From the NCBI RefSeq assembly GCF_012971745.1, contig NZ_CP048834.1, positions 3,472,001 to 3,536,000 of the forward strand: 64,000 nt of DNA. The letters run 5' to 3'. Positions 1 through 9,217 of this stretch are shown here, one piece after another. Numbering within the stretch: position 1 is the stretch's first letter; the number at the start of each line of letters is the position of its first letter. Made by a program: the position numbers and the translations under genes. This DNA is from Starkeya sp. ORNL1 (GTDB taxonomy: Bacteria; Pseudomonadota; Alphaproteobacteria; Rhizobiales; Xanthobacteraceae). Below the pieces are notes generated by a model, which was not told the DNA's origin, ran no database searches, and saw only the letters and a program-made list of their open reading frames with translations.

Positions 1-495
1 CACGACCATCATCATCACGACCACGGCGCGGGCGGGCATTCGCATGCCCATTCCCATGCCGATCATTCCCATGGGCCCGGCCACAATCACGGCCATGGCC
101 CGCAGCGCACCGCGCAGTGGCAGACGCCGCATCTGCCGGAACCCCCAGTGGAGCCGGCACACAGCCATGCCGAGGCGGATCTCGATCTGGTCGAAACCGC
201 CTTCGTCGAGAGCTTCGCTACGGCCAGCGACCCGACCAGCTTCCTGCGCCTCGCCCGCGTGCCATTCGATGCCACCGATGCCGACGGCACACGGCTGAGC
301 CTGCTACGGGTCGAGACCGAGGACGTCACCGATATCGGCGCCGTGATGCCGCATCTGGGCGGCGGCAGCTTCCGTTATGACCCGCTGCCCGCGGCCATGG
401 CGTCGCGCCGCAAGCGCCTGCGCTTCCTCTATTTCGACGGCAACGCACCGCGTTCGCTGAGCCTCGCCGAGGTGCGCGCGCTCGCGGAACTGTGA
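1..495 (+). CDS. C-terminal part of an unidentified histidine-rich protein
   Basis: The reading frame is open from base 1 and ends at a TGA at 493-495, so the 5' end lies outside the window and 164 residues are visible. Fifteen of the first 33 visible residues are His, mixed with Asp and Gly, in HDHHHHDH and HSHAHSHADHSH style runs, which suggests Ni or Zn binding or storage. The following ~110 residues look like a folded domain (LLRVETEDVTDIGAVMPHL, then LRFLYFDGN) that I cannot assign to a family. A GTG at 148 is available but would discard the His-rich part, so I treat the gene as partial. hemA follows 135 bp downstream on the same strand. A metallochaperone-type role is inference only. 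Confidence 0.7.
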   Translation, partial: HDHHHHDHGAGGHSHAHSHADHSHGPGHNHGHGPQRTAQWQTPHLPEPPVEPAHSHAEADLDLVETAFVESFATASDPTSFLRLARVPFDATDADGTRLSLLRVETEDVTDIGAVMPHLGGGSFRYDPLPAAMASRRKRLRFLYFDGNAPRSLSLAEVRALAEL

Positions 496-587
496 GCCGG
501 CACATTTCCAAAATGCCGCGCCGGATCGCCGCGCTTGGCCCGGCGCTGCTTGATCGGAACGGCTCCAAAGTCCAAGGTGCCACCGTG

Positions 588-618
588 CCTGCCCGGGTTG
601 ACCTTCGGGCAGGAAAGG
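588..618 (+). promoter_or_regulatory. Leader hairpin next to the hemA ribosome binding site
   Basis: CCTGCCCG at 588-595 and CGGGCAGG at 606-613 form a perfect 8-bp stem with a 10-nt loop. The 3' arm runs into the Shine-Dalgarno-like AGGAAAGG at 611-618, which lies 12 nt before the hemA ATG. The structure is visible; any role in controlling translation is inference. Confidence 0.4.
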
Positions 619-630
619 ACGGACGCATCC

Positions 631-1857
631 ATGGATTATGAAGGCATCTTCGCGGGCGCGGTCGCAGCGCTCCAGGCCGAGCGGCGCTACCGCACCTTCG
701 CCGAGATCGAGCGCGACACGCAGCGCTTTCCGCGCGCCACCTGGCATTCGCCGCAGGGGCCGCGCGAGATCGTCATCTGGTGCTCGAACGATTATCTCGG
801 CATGGGCTGCCACGACACCGTGGTCGAGGCGATGTGCGCCACCGCGCGTGCGGCCGGCGCCGGCGCCGGCGGCACCCGCAACATCTCCGGCAACAGCCAC
901 GCCATCGTCGAACTGGAGCGCGAGCTTGCCGATTTGCACGGCAAGGAAGCCGGCCTGGTCTTCACCTCCGGCTATGTCTCCAACGAGACCGGCATCGCCA
1001 CGCTGGCGCGCCTGATCCCGGATTGCGTGGTGCTGTCCGATGCGCTGAACCACAATTCGATGATCGAGGGCGTGCGCCGCGCCGGCCGCGACAAGGCGAT
1101 CTTCCGCCATAACGACCTCGTCCATCTCGAGGAGCTGCTGCGCGCCGCCGGCGACCGGCCGAAGCTCGTGGTGTTCGAGAGCGTCTATTCGATGGATGGC
1201 GACGTCGCCCCCATCGCCGACATTTGCGATCTCGCCGAGAAGTACGGCGCCATGACCTATCTCGACGAGGTCCACGCGGTGGGCATGTACGGCCCGCGCG
1301 GCGCCGGCATCGCCGAGCGCGACGGCGTCATGCACCGGGTGGACGTCATCGAGGGCACGCTCGGCAAGGCGTTCGGCGTGGTCGGCGGCTACCTCACCGG
1401 AAAGCGGGCGGTGATGGACGCGGTGCGCTCCTATGCGCCGGGCTTCATCTTCACCACGGCTTTGCCGCCGGCGATCGCGAGCGCGGCCACCGCCTCGGTG
1501 CGGCACCTCAAGGCCTCATCCGCCGAGCGCGAGCGCCAGCAGGCGCAGGTCGCCAAGGTGAAGCGGGCATTCGAGGCCGCCGGCCTGCCGCAGCTCATCA
1601 CCGACACCCACATCGTGCCGGTGATGGTGGGCGATGCCGAAGCCTGCAAGGCGGCGAGCGACATGCTGCTCGCCGATCACGGCATCTATATCCAGCCGAT
1701 CAATTATCCGACCGTGCCGCGCGGCACCGAACGGCTGCGTATCACCCCCGGCCCGTTCCATGACGACGCGCTGGTGGCGCACCTCGCGCAGGCACTGGCG
1801 GATGTGTGGACGCGGCTCGGGCTGGATTTCGTCCCGCAAGCCGAAGCGGCGGAGTAG
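631..1857 (+). CDS. hemA: 5-aminolevulinate synthase (C4 pathway)
   Basis: Condenses glycine with succinyl-CoA to 5-aminolevulinate, the first step of heme and corrinoid synthesis in alphaproteobacteria; cytosolic, PLP-dependent, homodimeric. The 408-residue product matches the usual length for bacterial ALA synthases. Hallmarks are [10 protein letters not shown] near residue 50, GTRNISGN, the [12 protein letters not shown] strand that holds the PLP-contacting Asp, and the Schiff-base lysine K246 in EGTLGKAFG. It begins with the family-typical MDYEGIF. The ATG at 631 is preceded by AGGAAAGG; an upstream extension of the frame to 535 lacks such a site. No cotranscribed partner is obvious. In relatives the gene is often controlled by oxygen or iron regulators, and an Irr homologue is encoded at 59.3 kb, but I saw no clear box here. 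Confidence 0.96.
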   Translation: MDYEGIFAGAVAALQAERRYRTFAEIERDTQRFPRATWHSPQGPREIVIWCSNDYLGMGCHDTVVEAMCATARAAGAGAGGTRNISGNSHAIVELERELADLHGKEAGLVFTSGYVSNETGIATLARLIPDCVVLSDALNHNSMIEGVRRAGRDKAIFRHNDLVHLEELLRAAGDRPKLVVFESVYSMDGDVAPIADICDLAEKYGAMTYLDEVHAVGMYGPRGAGIAERDGVMHRVDVIEGTLGKAFGVVGGYLTGKRAVMDAVRSYAPGFIFTTALPPAIASAATASVRHLKASSAERERQQAQVAKVKRAFEAAGLPQLITDTHIVPVMVGDAEACKAASDMLLADHGIYIQPINYPTVPRGTERLRITPGPFHDDALVAHLAQALADVWTRLGLDFVPQAEAAE

Positions 1858-1883
1858 TCGAGGCTTCCACCAAGAACCACGTC

Positions 1884-1974
1884 ATGGCCGGGCTTGTCCC
1901 GGCCATCTCGGCCTCCGATGCACCGTCGGGAATCGAGATCCCCGGCACAAGGCCGGGGATCTCGGTGTACTTTG
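1884..1974. repeat. Intergenic repeat family D, copy 1 (two hairpins)
   Basis: Two hairpins stand side by side: CATGGCCGGG...CCCGGCCATC and GATCCCCGGC...GCCGGGGATC, joined by a GGAATCGAGAT-type linker. The same architecture and linker recur at 17999-18083. The element fills the gap between the convergent hemA and AbrB-type genes and could act as a bidirectional terminator. Confidence 0.75.
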
Positions 1975-1983
1975 GGGAAATGG

Positions 1984-3096
1984 CTAATCCTTCGTGTCGG
2001 TCGGATCGGGATCGACGCTCTCCGACGGCACCGCGGCCGGTGGGAAGAACAGCCGCGTGATCAGCGGGATCGCCAGCGAGATACCGAGGAAGCGGGCGAG
2101 GTGGTGCGCCACCACGAAGGCCGGATCGAGCCCGAGCACGAAGGCCATGATGGTCATCGCCTCCACCGCGCCCGGCACATAGGCGACCATCACCTTCACA
2201 TGGGATTCGCCGGACAGCCAGGCGGCAAGGACGGCGAAGGAGGCGGTCACCGCGGTGGCGATGATGAGCGCCATCAGGGCATCGACGAAGAAGCGCTTGA
2301 GCGTCTCCAGCGGCGTGCCGGCGAAGCGGCTGCCGGTATTGGCGCCGAGCACGATGAAGCCGACAATCAGGAACATGTCCGGCAGCCGGCCTTCGATCAG
2401 GCCGGAACCATGCGCCACGCCGCTCGCCAGCATGGCGCCAACAATGGCGTCGCCCGGGAACTTCAAGCGCTCGAACAGGCAGGCGCCGGTGATGCCGACC
2501 AGCATCGACGTCATGAAACTGGCGGCATCCGGCGCCGCGGCGGCGACCGGCATCGCTGCTGCCGTCTGATGGCCGAACCCGCCGAGCGCCAATGGCAGCA
2601 GGGCCACCAGCGCAAACAGCCGCAAGGATTGGCCGAACACCACGCGGCGCGTGTCGGCGCCCACGGATTCCGCCATGGCCAGCACCGCGGAGAGCGCCCC
2701 TGGTACGGCGGCGAAGAAGGCGCTGCGCCGGTCCCAGCCGGCGACCTTCTCGAGATAGACGACGACCGCCGTCATCATCACCGGCACCGAGAGCAGCAGC
2801 GCCAGCATGGTGACCGGCCAGGTAGTGATGCCCTGCAACGTGTCCGGCGACATCGCCGAGCCCATGGAGGTACCGAGCACGACAAAGGTCGGCTGGCGCA
2901 GCCATCCGGCGACGCCGACATTCACGCCAGCCAATGCCGCGATTGCGGTGAACACCAGGGCACCGGACAGCCAGCCCGCGGGCATGCCGGACCAGGCGAA
3001 GAGCGAGCCGCCCGTGGCGGCAAACAGCAGCGTCACGCCGAGACGAAGCAGGGCACGGCGCGACAGATCGGGCTTGCTGACGGACAAAAGCGGCAT
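1984..3096 (-). CDS. AbrB-family (COG3180) integral membrane protein
   Basis: A very hydrophobic protein of 370 residues made of two similar halves, each with several membrane segments (for example LGVTLLFAATGGSLFAWSGM, and LALLLSVPVMMTAVVVYL later). It contains the family's PGALSAVLAMAE and, in the second half, PGAVEAMTIMAF motifs. This is the layout of the COG3180 AbrB-duplication family. The name is historical: the proteins are membrane-bound and not DNA-binding, and their substrate is unknown. I chose the ATG at 3096 (MPLLSVSK) over the one at 3129 because the charged MPLLSVSKPDLSRR stretch directly before the first membrane helix is the usual N terminus. It is transcribed after the aminotransferase gene at a distance of about 110 bp. 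Confidence 0.85.
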   Translation of the reverse strand: MPLLSVSKPDLSRRALLRLGVTLLFAATGGSLFAWSGMPAGWLSGALVFTAIAALAGVNVGVAGWLRQPTFVVLGTSMGSAMSPDTLQGITTWPVTMLALLLSVPVMMTAVVVYLEKVAGWDRRSAFFAAVPGALSAVLAMAESVGADTRRVVFGQSLRLFALVALLPLALGGFGHQTAAAMPVAAAAPDAASFMTSMLVGITGACLFERLKFPGDAIVGAMLASGVAHGSGLIEGRLPDMFLIVGFIVLGANTGSRFAGTPLETLKRFFVDALMALIIATAVTASFAVLAAWLSGESHVKVMVAYVPGAVEAMTIMAFVLGLDPAFVVAHHLARFLGISLAIPLITRLFFPPAAVPSESVDPDPTDTKD

Positions 3097-3209
3097 GGGC
3101 TCGGGCGGGGCTAGGAGCCCTGAATGCACCCGACATCTCGCTGGGTCAAACCGAATGCATGCATAGCATCCGGCGCTTTCATGCGCTCAGCACGGGGCAT
3201 ACGCTGCTG

Positions 3210-4409
3210 TTATTTGCGCAGCCAGCGCGCCAGGCGGTCGGCGGCCTCGGTGAGTTGCGCCTCGCCACGGGCGAAGCACATGCGGATATATTTCTCGCCG
3301 CCCGGGCCAAACGCGGTGCCGGGCGCGAGGCCGATATTGGCCTCGTCGACCAGCCTCAAGGCGAGGGCGCGCATGTCGGTTTCGCCCTCGACACCGAAGA
3401 ACAGGTAGAACGCCCCCGGCGGTTTCACCAGATGCACCCGGTTGGTCGGCAGGATGGCATCGGCGACGATGTCACGGCCGCGCCGCGCCCGCTCGATCTG
3501 GTGGGTGACGAAGCTCTCGCCGCGCTCCAGCGCCGCCACGCCGGCACGCTGCATGAACGCGGCGACACCGGAGGTGGAATACTGGATCAAATTCTCCAGC
3601 ACGGCGCCGAGCGAAGGATCGGCCTCGATCCAGCCCATGCGCCAGCCGGTCATCGCCCAGTTCTTGGAGAAGGTCTGCACGAACAGGATGCGGTCGTCAG
3701 GCACCATCACATCATGGAACGACGGCGCCAGCCCGGCCTCGTAATAGAAGCGGCCATAGATCTCGTCGGCGATGATCCAGAGGCCGTGGCGGCGTGCGAT
3801 GTCGAGCACGCCCCTCAGCACCTCGTGCGATGCGACGAAGCCGGTCGGGTTGGCCGGCGAATTGATGAAGATCACCCGGGTGCGCGGCGTGACCGCGGCT
3901 TCCAGCCGGTCGAGCTCCAGCGAGAAGCCGTGCACGTCGTCGAAGCTGAGTGGCACATAGACCGGATGGGCGCCGATCACGTCGGCCGCAGCCGCCGCGT
4001 TTGGCCATACCGGCGAGGGGATGAGCACCTCGTCGCCGGCGGACAGCGTCAGCGCCATGGCGATCTGGATCGCCTGCATGCCGGAGCCGGTGACGAAATA
4101 GCGCTCGGGATCCTCGGGCACGCCGTAGAGCCCGGCCATATAGCGGGCGATGGCGGAGCGCAGCTCTGGGATGCCGCGCTGCCAGGTGTAGAAGGTCTCG
4201 CCGGCCGCCAATGAACGGGTGGCAGCCTCGGCGATGAAGGATGGCGTCGGCAGGTCGCCCTCGCCGGCCCAGAGCGGGATCATGCCCGGCCGTTCGCGCC
4301 CGTAATTCATCACCTCGACAATGCCGCTCTCGGGCAAGGCGAGCGCAGCGGGACGCACGTGATCGAGCAGCGAGGTCGGCGGAACAAAACGCGCGGGTTC
4401 GGCGAGCAT
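3210..4409 (-). CDS. Class I/II pyridoxal-phosphate aminotransferase
   Basis: A fold-type I aminotransferase of 399 residues, the usual length for the aspartate aminotransferase superfamily. It shows the N-terminal substrate-loop region PLWAGEGDLPTP, the SPANPTG motif, the ADEIYGRFYY motif with the Asp that pairs with the PLP ring nitrogen, the Schiff-base lysine K249 in TFSKNWAMTGW, and the C-terminal Arg in YIRMCFA that binds the substrate alpha-carboxylate. It is similar in style to the broad aspartate or methionine type aminotransferases. The sequence does not decide the amino donor, so I give no symbol. Its start ATG at 4409 has no competing in-frame start nearby. Confidence 0.92.
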   Translation of the reverse strand: MLAEPARFVPPTSLLDHVRPAALALPESGIVEVMNYGRERPGMIPLWAGEGDLPTPSFIAEAATRSLAAGETFYTWQRGIPELRSAIARYMAGLYGVPEDPERYFVTGSGMQAIQIAMALTLSAGDEVLIPSPVWPNAAAAADVIGAHPVYVPLSFDDVHGFSLELDRLEAAVTPRTRVIFINSPANPTGFVASHEVLRGVLDIARRHGLWIIADEIYGRFYYEAGLAPSFHDVMVPDDRILFVQTFSKNWAMTGWRMGWIEADPSLGAVLENLIQYSTSGVAAFMQRAGVAALERGESFVTHQIERARRGRDIVADAILPTNRVHLVKPPGAFYLFFGVEGETDMRALALRLVDEANIGLAPGTAFGPGGEKYIRMCFARGEAQLTEAADRLARWLRK

Positions 4410-4644
4410 GGGATTCTCAGGTCATGAGCGGGAGGCGGTCAGCATAGCGGCGAAGACGGCGGAATTTCATCAAAAGGCATCATGGCGCCAATCGGTGACA
4501 CTTATGGATGCAAGAGCGACGCCGCCGCCACCCGCAAACGGCAACAGCCGGGGCGAACCCGGCCATCAATGGATTTGTCTTGCGCAGATGTCGGCCCAGC
4601 AAGATCGGCGGCAGATCCTCCGCAAGGATCGACCGCCGATCTCC

Positions 4645-4872
4645 TCAGCGCCAGAACGGCTTCGAGGCTTCGCGCTCGACGTCCGCGGTGGTGAGGCCCA
4701 TGTCGTGCAGCAACTCGTCCGGCAGGGCGCGCAATTCGCGGCGACTGCGGGCGCGCACATAGGCGCGGTAGCTCCACACCCAGAAGCGGGTGATGAAATC
4801 CTCGGCATAGCCGGTGCGGGTGCGGCCGCGGGCGGTCTCCATCGCTGTTTCAGCGATAACGTGAGTGATCAT
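4645..4872 (-). CDS. DUF1127 domain small protein
   Basis: A 75-residue basic protein whose C-terminal 45 residues carry the DUF1127 pattern: W..YRAYVRARSRRELRALPD followed by LLHDMGLTTADVE. In alphaproteobacteria, members of this family have been linked to RNA turnover and to phosphate and carbon control; which applies here is unknown. The start ATG is preceded by TAGGGGGGCT, an acceptable ribosome binding site. The gene is isolated: 235 bp separates it from the aminotransferase gene downstream and 287 bp from the kinase gene upstream. The 5' region 4873-5035 shows no recognisable operator. Confidence 0.85.
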   Translation of the reverse strand: MITHVIAETAMETARGRTRTGYAEDFITRFWVWSYRAYVRARSRRELRALPDELLHDMGLTTADVEREASKPFWR

Positions 4873-5035
4873 GGTAGCCCCCCTAGGCTTGATGATCGGT
4901 GGGTCAATGCCGGGTCACCGGCGGTGTGTTGTGGTTTTAGGAGCGCCAGCGGGAATCCATCGTGAATGCCAGCTTCAGGCAGCGTTCATCTTTGTGGCCA
5001 AGCCCCGAGCGATGTCCGGGGAGCGGCGTCCGACT

Positions 5036-5150
5036 TCAGCATCCTTCGAGGCCCGGCTGGCGCCGGGCACCTCAGGATGAGGTTGCTTCTAAAGACCACG
5101 TCATCCTGAGGTGCGAGCAGAGCGAGCCTCGAAGGATGCTGCAGCAGGGC
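5036..5150. repeat. Intergenic repeat family A, copy 1
   Basis: Arm CATCCTTCGAGGC...CACCTCAGGATGA, a short spacer, then the inverted arm TCATCCTGAGGTGCGAG...GCCTCGAAGGATGCT. Five more copies occur in the window. This one ends about 10 bp from the stop of the large kinase gene and can fold into a long hairpin. Confidence 0.8.
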
Positions 5151-5159
5151 GCGGCCCGC

Positions 5160-8100
5160 CTACTCCGCCGCCGTCCGCGCCACCCGCCATTGCGCCAGCA
5201 AGGCGCGCAGCGCCGCCGGGCGCACCGGCTTGTTCAGCACTTCCATGCCGGTCGTGCGGGCGGCGTCGCGCACGGTCTTGGAGCGGTCGGCGGTGATGAG
5301 CACGGCGGGCAGCGTGCGGCCGAGCTTCCAGCGCAGGTTCCGTGCCGCCTCGATGCCGTCGCCCTCGTCGAGATGGTAGTCGATCAGCAGCACGTCGGGG
5401 GCAAGCCTGGCCTCGCGCAAGGTGCCGAGTGCGCTCGCCGCGCCCGGCGCCTTCACCACCCGGCAGCCCCAGCCAGTGAGCAGCGTCTCCATGCCGTCGA
5501 GAATTGTCGGGTCATTGTCGATGCACAGCACGGTAAGCCCGTCGAGCGCGGCGGAGGGCGCGAAGGACGGCGCCATCGGCCGGATCTGCACCGGCACGGC
5601 GGGGGCAAGCGGCACCTCCACAGCGAAGCGGCTGCCATTGGGTGGGGTCGAGGAGAGATCGACCGGATGGTCGAGCACACGGGCAAGCCGCTCGACGATG
5701 GAGAGCCCTAATCCCAATCCCCGTGCCGCCTTGGCGCCCTGGTCGAGCCGCTGGAACTCCTTGAACACCAGCTTCTGCTTGCCCTGCGGTATGCCCGGGC
5801 CGGTATCCAGCACCTCGATGCGCAGCTTGCCGCGCCGATGCCGCGCACCCACCAGCACGCGGCCCTTGGGGGTGTATTTGATGGCGTTTGAGACGAGGTT
5901 CTGCAGCAGCCGGCGCAACAGCCGACGGTCGGAGCGCACCGAGGCCGAGCAGGTGACGAAGGTGAGGTCGAGACCTCTCTCACGCGCCAGTGGCGCGAAT
6001 TCCAGTTCGAGCTGGCGGAAGATGTCGTCGATGCGGAACGGCGCCACCTCCGGCTTCATGGCGCCGGCATCGAGCCGGGAGATGTCGAGCAGGGCGGCAA
6101 GGATCTCCTCCACCGCCTCCAGCGAGGCATCGACATTCTCGGCGAGGCGGCCCGGTTCGCCCTCCGCGGCGCGCTCGACCAGGCTGGTGGCGTAGAGCCG
6201 GGCGGCATTGAGCGGCTGCAGGATGTCGTGGCTCGCCGCGGCGAGGAAGCGGGTCTTGGAGATATTGGCTTCCTCGGCCTCGGACTTCGCCAGAGCGAGC
6301 TGGGCGTTGAGGTGTTCCAGCGCCTTTGTGCGCTCGCGCACCCGTTTCTCCAGCGTCTCGTTGGCGCGCTCCAGCGCCTCGGCGGCCTCCACCGTCGGGG
6401 TAATGTCGGTGAAGGTGACCACCGCGCCATGGTCCGGCATGGCGTTCACCCGGACTTCCATGACCACGCCGCGCGGGGCGAGCCGCTCCAGGAAGGTGGC
6501 GTTGCGCTGGGAGTAGCGCCCGAGCCGCTCGCGCACGATCTCCTCGACCATGCCCGGCCCGAACAGGCCGGCGCGCGCATTGAAGCGCAATATGTCGTCG
6601 ATGCCGATGCCGATGCGCACGATCTCCGGCGGCAGGTCCAGCATGTCGCCGAACTGGCGGTTCCAGCACACCAGGCGCAGGTCGCGGTCGAACACCGCAA
6701 TGCCCTGGCGCACATGGTCGAGCGCGGTCTGCAATATCTCGCGATTGTACTGGATGGCGGCAGAGGCATCGTCGAGCAGCTTCAGCGCCGCCTTGGTGGA
6801 GACGGTGCGCTTCCTCAGCAGCAGCGACAGCACCAGGCGCGAGGAGGCGGCACCGATGGCCGAGGCGAGCAGATGCTCGGCATAGCGGATGAGCTGGAAG
6901 TCGGCCTCGCGGCCCGGCTCCAGCGAGACGCCGCGCATCGCCGAGACACTCTCGAACGAGGCGCGGGTGCGCTCCTCGCCGAGATAGCGCGAGACGGTGC
7001 CGATCAGTTCCTCCACCGTCACCGGCGAGCGCCACAGCCGGAAGCTCGGCGCCGACGGCGCGCGGTCGGCCTCGACGAAGACGCTTGCCTGCAGGCGCTC
7101 GATCGGCGCCGGCTGCGTCAAGAGCGAGACGACGACGAGGCCGATGAGATTGACGCCGAGGCTCCAGATCACGCCATGGGTGAGCGGGGCGGCATGCAGG
7201 CCGAACAGCGCCTGCGGCCGCAGCAATTCGAACCCGAACGGGCCTTGCGCCAGGAAGGCGGAGCCGAACTGGGCGGAATCGGCGAGGCTGGGCAGCAGCA
7301 GCGTGTAGGCCCAGAGCACGACACCGGCGGCAATGCCGGCAATGGCGCCGAGCGCGGTGGCGCGCCGCCACATCAGGCCGATGAGAAAGGCCGGGCCGAA
7401 CTGCGCCACGGCGGCGAAGGACAGCAGGCCGATCTGCGCAAGCTGCGCCTCGCCGGTGATACGGTAATAGAGATAGGCCAGCAGCAGGATGACGAAGATG
7501 GCGAGCCGGCGCACGGTGAGCAGCACGGTGCCCATGTCGCCGCCGCCGTCCGGTCCCTGGCCGAGATCCGGCTGGCCGCTGTCCGGCACGGCGGCGCGGC
7601 TGCGGCGGCTTCGCACCATCAGCGGCATGATCAGATCGTTGGAGACCATGACGGCGAGCGCCACGGTCTCGACGATCACCATGGCGGTGGCCGCGGAAAG
7701 CCCGCCGACAAAGGCGAGCAGCGCGAACACCCGGGCGCCCGCCGAGAGCGGCAGAGCGAGCACAAACATGTCGCCGTCGATGAAGCCGGGCGGGAACGAA
7801 ATCATCCCGGCCATGGCGATCGGCACCACGAACAGGTTGATGAGCACCAGATAGAGCGGAAACAGCCAGCGCGCGGTGCGCAATTCCTGCTCGGAGGTGT
7901 TCTCCACCACGGCGACATGGAACTGGCGCGGCAGCATCAGGATGGCGAGCGAGGACAGCACCGTCATCGTCACCCAGTTTGCCGGCGAGAAGCCGTCGGT
8001 CAGCACCGGGAGCACGCCGCGCGCGTCAGCCTGCGCGAACAGGTCGGCGGGGCCCGAGAACATCACGAAGGTGACGAACAGCCCGACGGCGAGGAAGGCG

Positions 8101-8714
8101 ACCAGCTTGACGATGGATTCGGTCGCGATCGCCAGCATCAGCCCTTCCTGATGCTCGGTGGCGTCGATGTGGCGGGTGCCGAACAGCACCGCGAACGCCG
8201 CCATCGCCACCGCCACGAACAGCGCAAGGTCGCCGACCACGGGATAGCTGAGCCCGAGCCCTTCGAAGTCGCCGAGCAACGCCAGCAGCGACGCGGAGAC
8301 CGCCTTCAGCTGGAGCGCGATGTACGGCAGCGCGCCGATAATGGCGACGCCCGCCACCAGCGCGGCGACGCCCTGGCTCTTGCCGTAGCGCGCAGCGATG
8401 AAATCGGCAATCGAGGTGATGTTCTGCGCCTTGGCGAGACGGATGATGCGCAGCAGGAACGGCGTTGCCAGAGTGAAGACGATCACCGGGCCAATATAGA
8501 TGGCGAGGAAGTTCAGTCCCTGCGTAGTGGCAAGGCCGACCGAGCCGAAGAAAGTCCAGGAGGTGCAATAGACCGCGAGCGACAGCGCATAGATGTAGGG
8601 CCGGCCACGGCCCTTCGCCGCGCGCGGGCGCCATTGGTCGCCAAGGCTCGCCACGGCGAACAACAGGCCGATGTAGGTGAGCGCGACGGCAATGATGACC
8701 CAGCCCTGAAGCAT
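5160..8714 (-). CDS. SSS-transporter-linked hybrid histidine kinase/response regulator (CrbS-like)
   Basis: A membrane sensor of 1184 residues. Residues 1 to about 520 are a sodium/solute symporter-type domain with about 13 helices, beginning MLQGWVIIAVALTYIGLLF. A linker and a PAS region follow (DHVRQGIAVFDRDLRLVCWN). Then come a HisKA domain with phospho-acceptor H829 in AASHDILQPLN, a HATPase domain (NLVSNAIKYT, DTGPGIP, GLGLGLSI) and a C-terminal receiver with the DYHLDEGDG site at D1112. The family includes CrbS, which with CrbR controls acetyl-CoA synthetase in Vibrio and Pseudomonas. The symporter domain may sense or import acetate or another carboxylate, which is inference. The probable partner regulator lies at 9806-10462. 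AGGAG precedes the ATG. Confidence 0.9.
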   Translation of the reverse strand: MLQGWVIIAVALTYIGLLFAVASLGDQWRPRAAKGRGRPYIYALSLAVYCTSWTFFGSVGLATTQGLNFLAIYIGPVIVFTLATPFLLRIIRLAKAQNITSIADFIAARYGKSQGVAALVAGVAIIGALPYIALQLKAVSASLLALLGDFEGLGLSYPVVGDLALFVAVAMAAFAVLFGTRHIDATEHQEGLMLAIATESIVKLVAFLAVGLFVTFVMFSGPADLFAQADARGVLPVLTDGFSPANWVTMTVLSSLAILMLPRQFHVAVVENTSEQELRTARWLFPLYLVLINLFVVPIAMAGMISFPPGFIDGDMFVLALPLSAGARVFALLAFVGGLSAATAMVIVETVALAVMVSNDLIMPLMVRSRRSRAAVPDSGQPDLGQGPDGGGDMGTVLLTVRRLAIFVILLLAYLYYRITGEAQLAQIGLLSFAAVAQFGPAFLIGLMWRRATALGAIAGIAAGVVLWAYTLLLPSLADSAQFGSAFLAQGPFGFELLRPQALFGLHAAPLTHGVIWSLGVNLIGLVVVSLLTQPAPIERLQASVFVEADRAPSAPSFRLWRSPVTVEELIGTVSRYLGEERTRASFESVSAMRGVSLEPGREADFQLIRYAEHLLASAIGAASSRLVLSLLLRKRTVSTKAALKLLDDASAAIQYNREILQTALDHVRQGIAVFDRDLRLVCWNRQFGDMLDLPPEIVRIGIGIDDILRFNARAGLFGPGMVEEIVRERLGRYSQRNATFLERLAPRGVVMEVRVNAMPDHGAVVTFTDITPTVEAAEALERANETLEKRVRERTKALEHLNAQLALAKSEAEEANISKTRFLAAASHDILQPLNAARLYATSLVERAAEGEPGRLAENVDASLEAVEEILAALLDISRLDAGAMKPEVAPFRIDDIFRQLELEFAPLARERGLDLTFVTCSASVRSDRRLLRRLLQNLVSNAIKYTPKGRVLVGARHRRGKLRIEVLDTGPGIPQGKQKLVFKEFQRLDQGAKAARGLGLGLSIVERLARVLDHPVDLSSTPPNGSRFAVEVPLAPAVPVQIRPMAPSFAPSAALDGLTVLCIDNDPTILDGMETLLTGWGCRVVKAPGAASALGTLREARLAPDVLLIDYHLDEGDGIEAARNLRWKLGRTLPAVLITADRSKTVRDAARTTGMEVLNKPVRPAALRALLAQWRVARTAAE

Positions 8715-8820
8715 GGGGACTCCTAGTATTCGCCTGCTGGTATTTCAGGCAAGTGCCCTACTCTTATGCTATTTTACGCAGTGCGCCGACAAGCGGCGCT
8801 GGCATTCCAGGGAAAAGCGC

Positions 8821-9120
8821 ATGGATCCGGCTCTTATTAAACTTGTCATCGAGCTTATTTCGGGCGCGGTCGGCGGCAACCTTGCCGGCGCAGCATCGAA
8901 GAATATCGATCTCGGCACGTTGTGGAACTCGGTGGCTGGCATTGTCGGCGGCGGCATCGGCGGGCAGATACTGTCCGCGGTCCTCGGCGCCGGCGCGGCC
9001 AGCGGCGGCGGGCTCGACATCGGTTCGATCATACAGCAGGTCGCGGGCGGCGGCGTCGGCGGCGCGGTGCTGCTGGCGATTGTCGGTATCATCAAGAACG
9101 CGATGGCAAAATCGGCTTGA
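8821..9120 (+). CDS. Small glycine-rich hydrophobic protein, unknown function
   Basis: A 99-residue protein rich in Gly, Ala and Ile with two or three hydrophobic stretches (IELISGAVGGNLAGAAS, SVAGIVGGGIGGQILSAVLG, GGAVLLAIVGIIKNAM). It is probably membrane-associated. The ATG at 8821 follows CAGGGAAAAGC; an in-frame extension back to 8713 would add a Cys-rich stretch overlapping the 5' region of the divergent kinase gene and is unlikely. Proteins of this style occur in related Rhizobiales, but I know of no function. It is divergent from the kinase gene, and mscL follows after about 97 bp. Confidence 0.7.
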   Translation: MDPALIKLVIELISGAVGGNLAGAASKNIDLGTLWNSVAGIVGGGIGGQILSAVLGAGAASGGGLDIGSIIQQVAGGGVGGAVLLAIVGIIKNAMAKSA

Positions 9121-9217
9121 AGCCGCAATCGGCCGGAAGCAGACTTATCCTTCGCGCCCTGCAATGGGTGCGAGGGCAGTGATGTCGTGACGCCGGCTTC
9201 AATCTTGGGGGTGCCGC

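Noticed and set aside
551..580. TTGAT-type FNR/FixK box upstream of hemA
   Set aside because: TTGAT is present near 549 but the inverted half ATCAA is missing at the required distance.
304..1506. 400-residue open frame on the minus strand over hemA
   Set aside because: It is the opposite-strand shadow of hemA, which has full family motifs; GC-rich DNA gives long antisense frames.
4605..4640. Hairpin downstream of the DUF1127 gene as a terminator
   Set aside because: The stem is interrupted by internal loops and no T run follows.
6228..8726. 832-residue open frame opposite the kinase gene
   Set aside because: His, Arg and Gln-rich antisense frame with no domain features; the minus-strand kinase is intact through all its domains.
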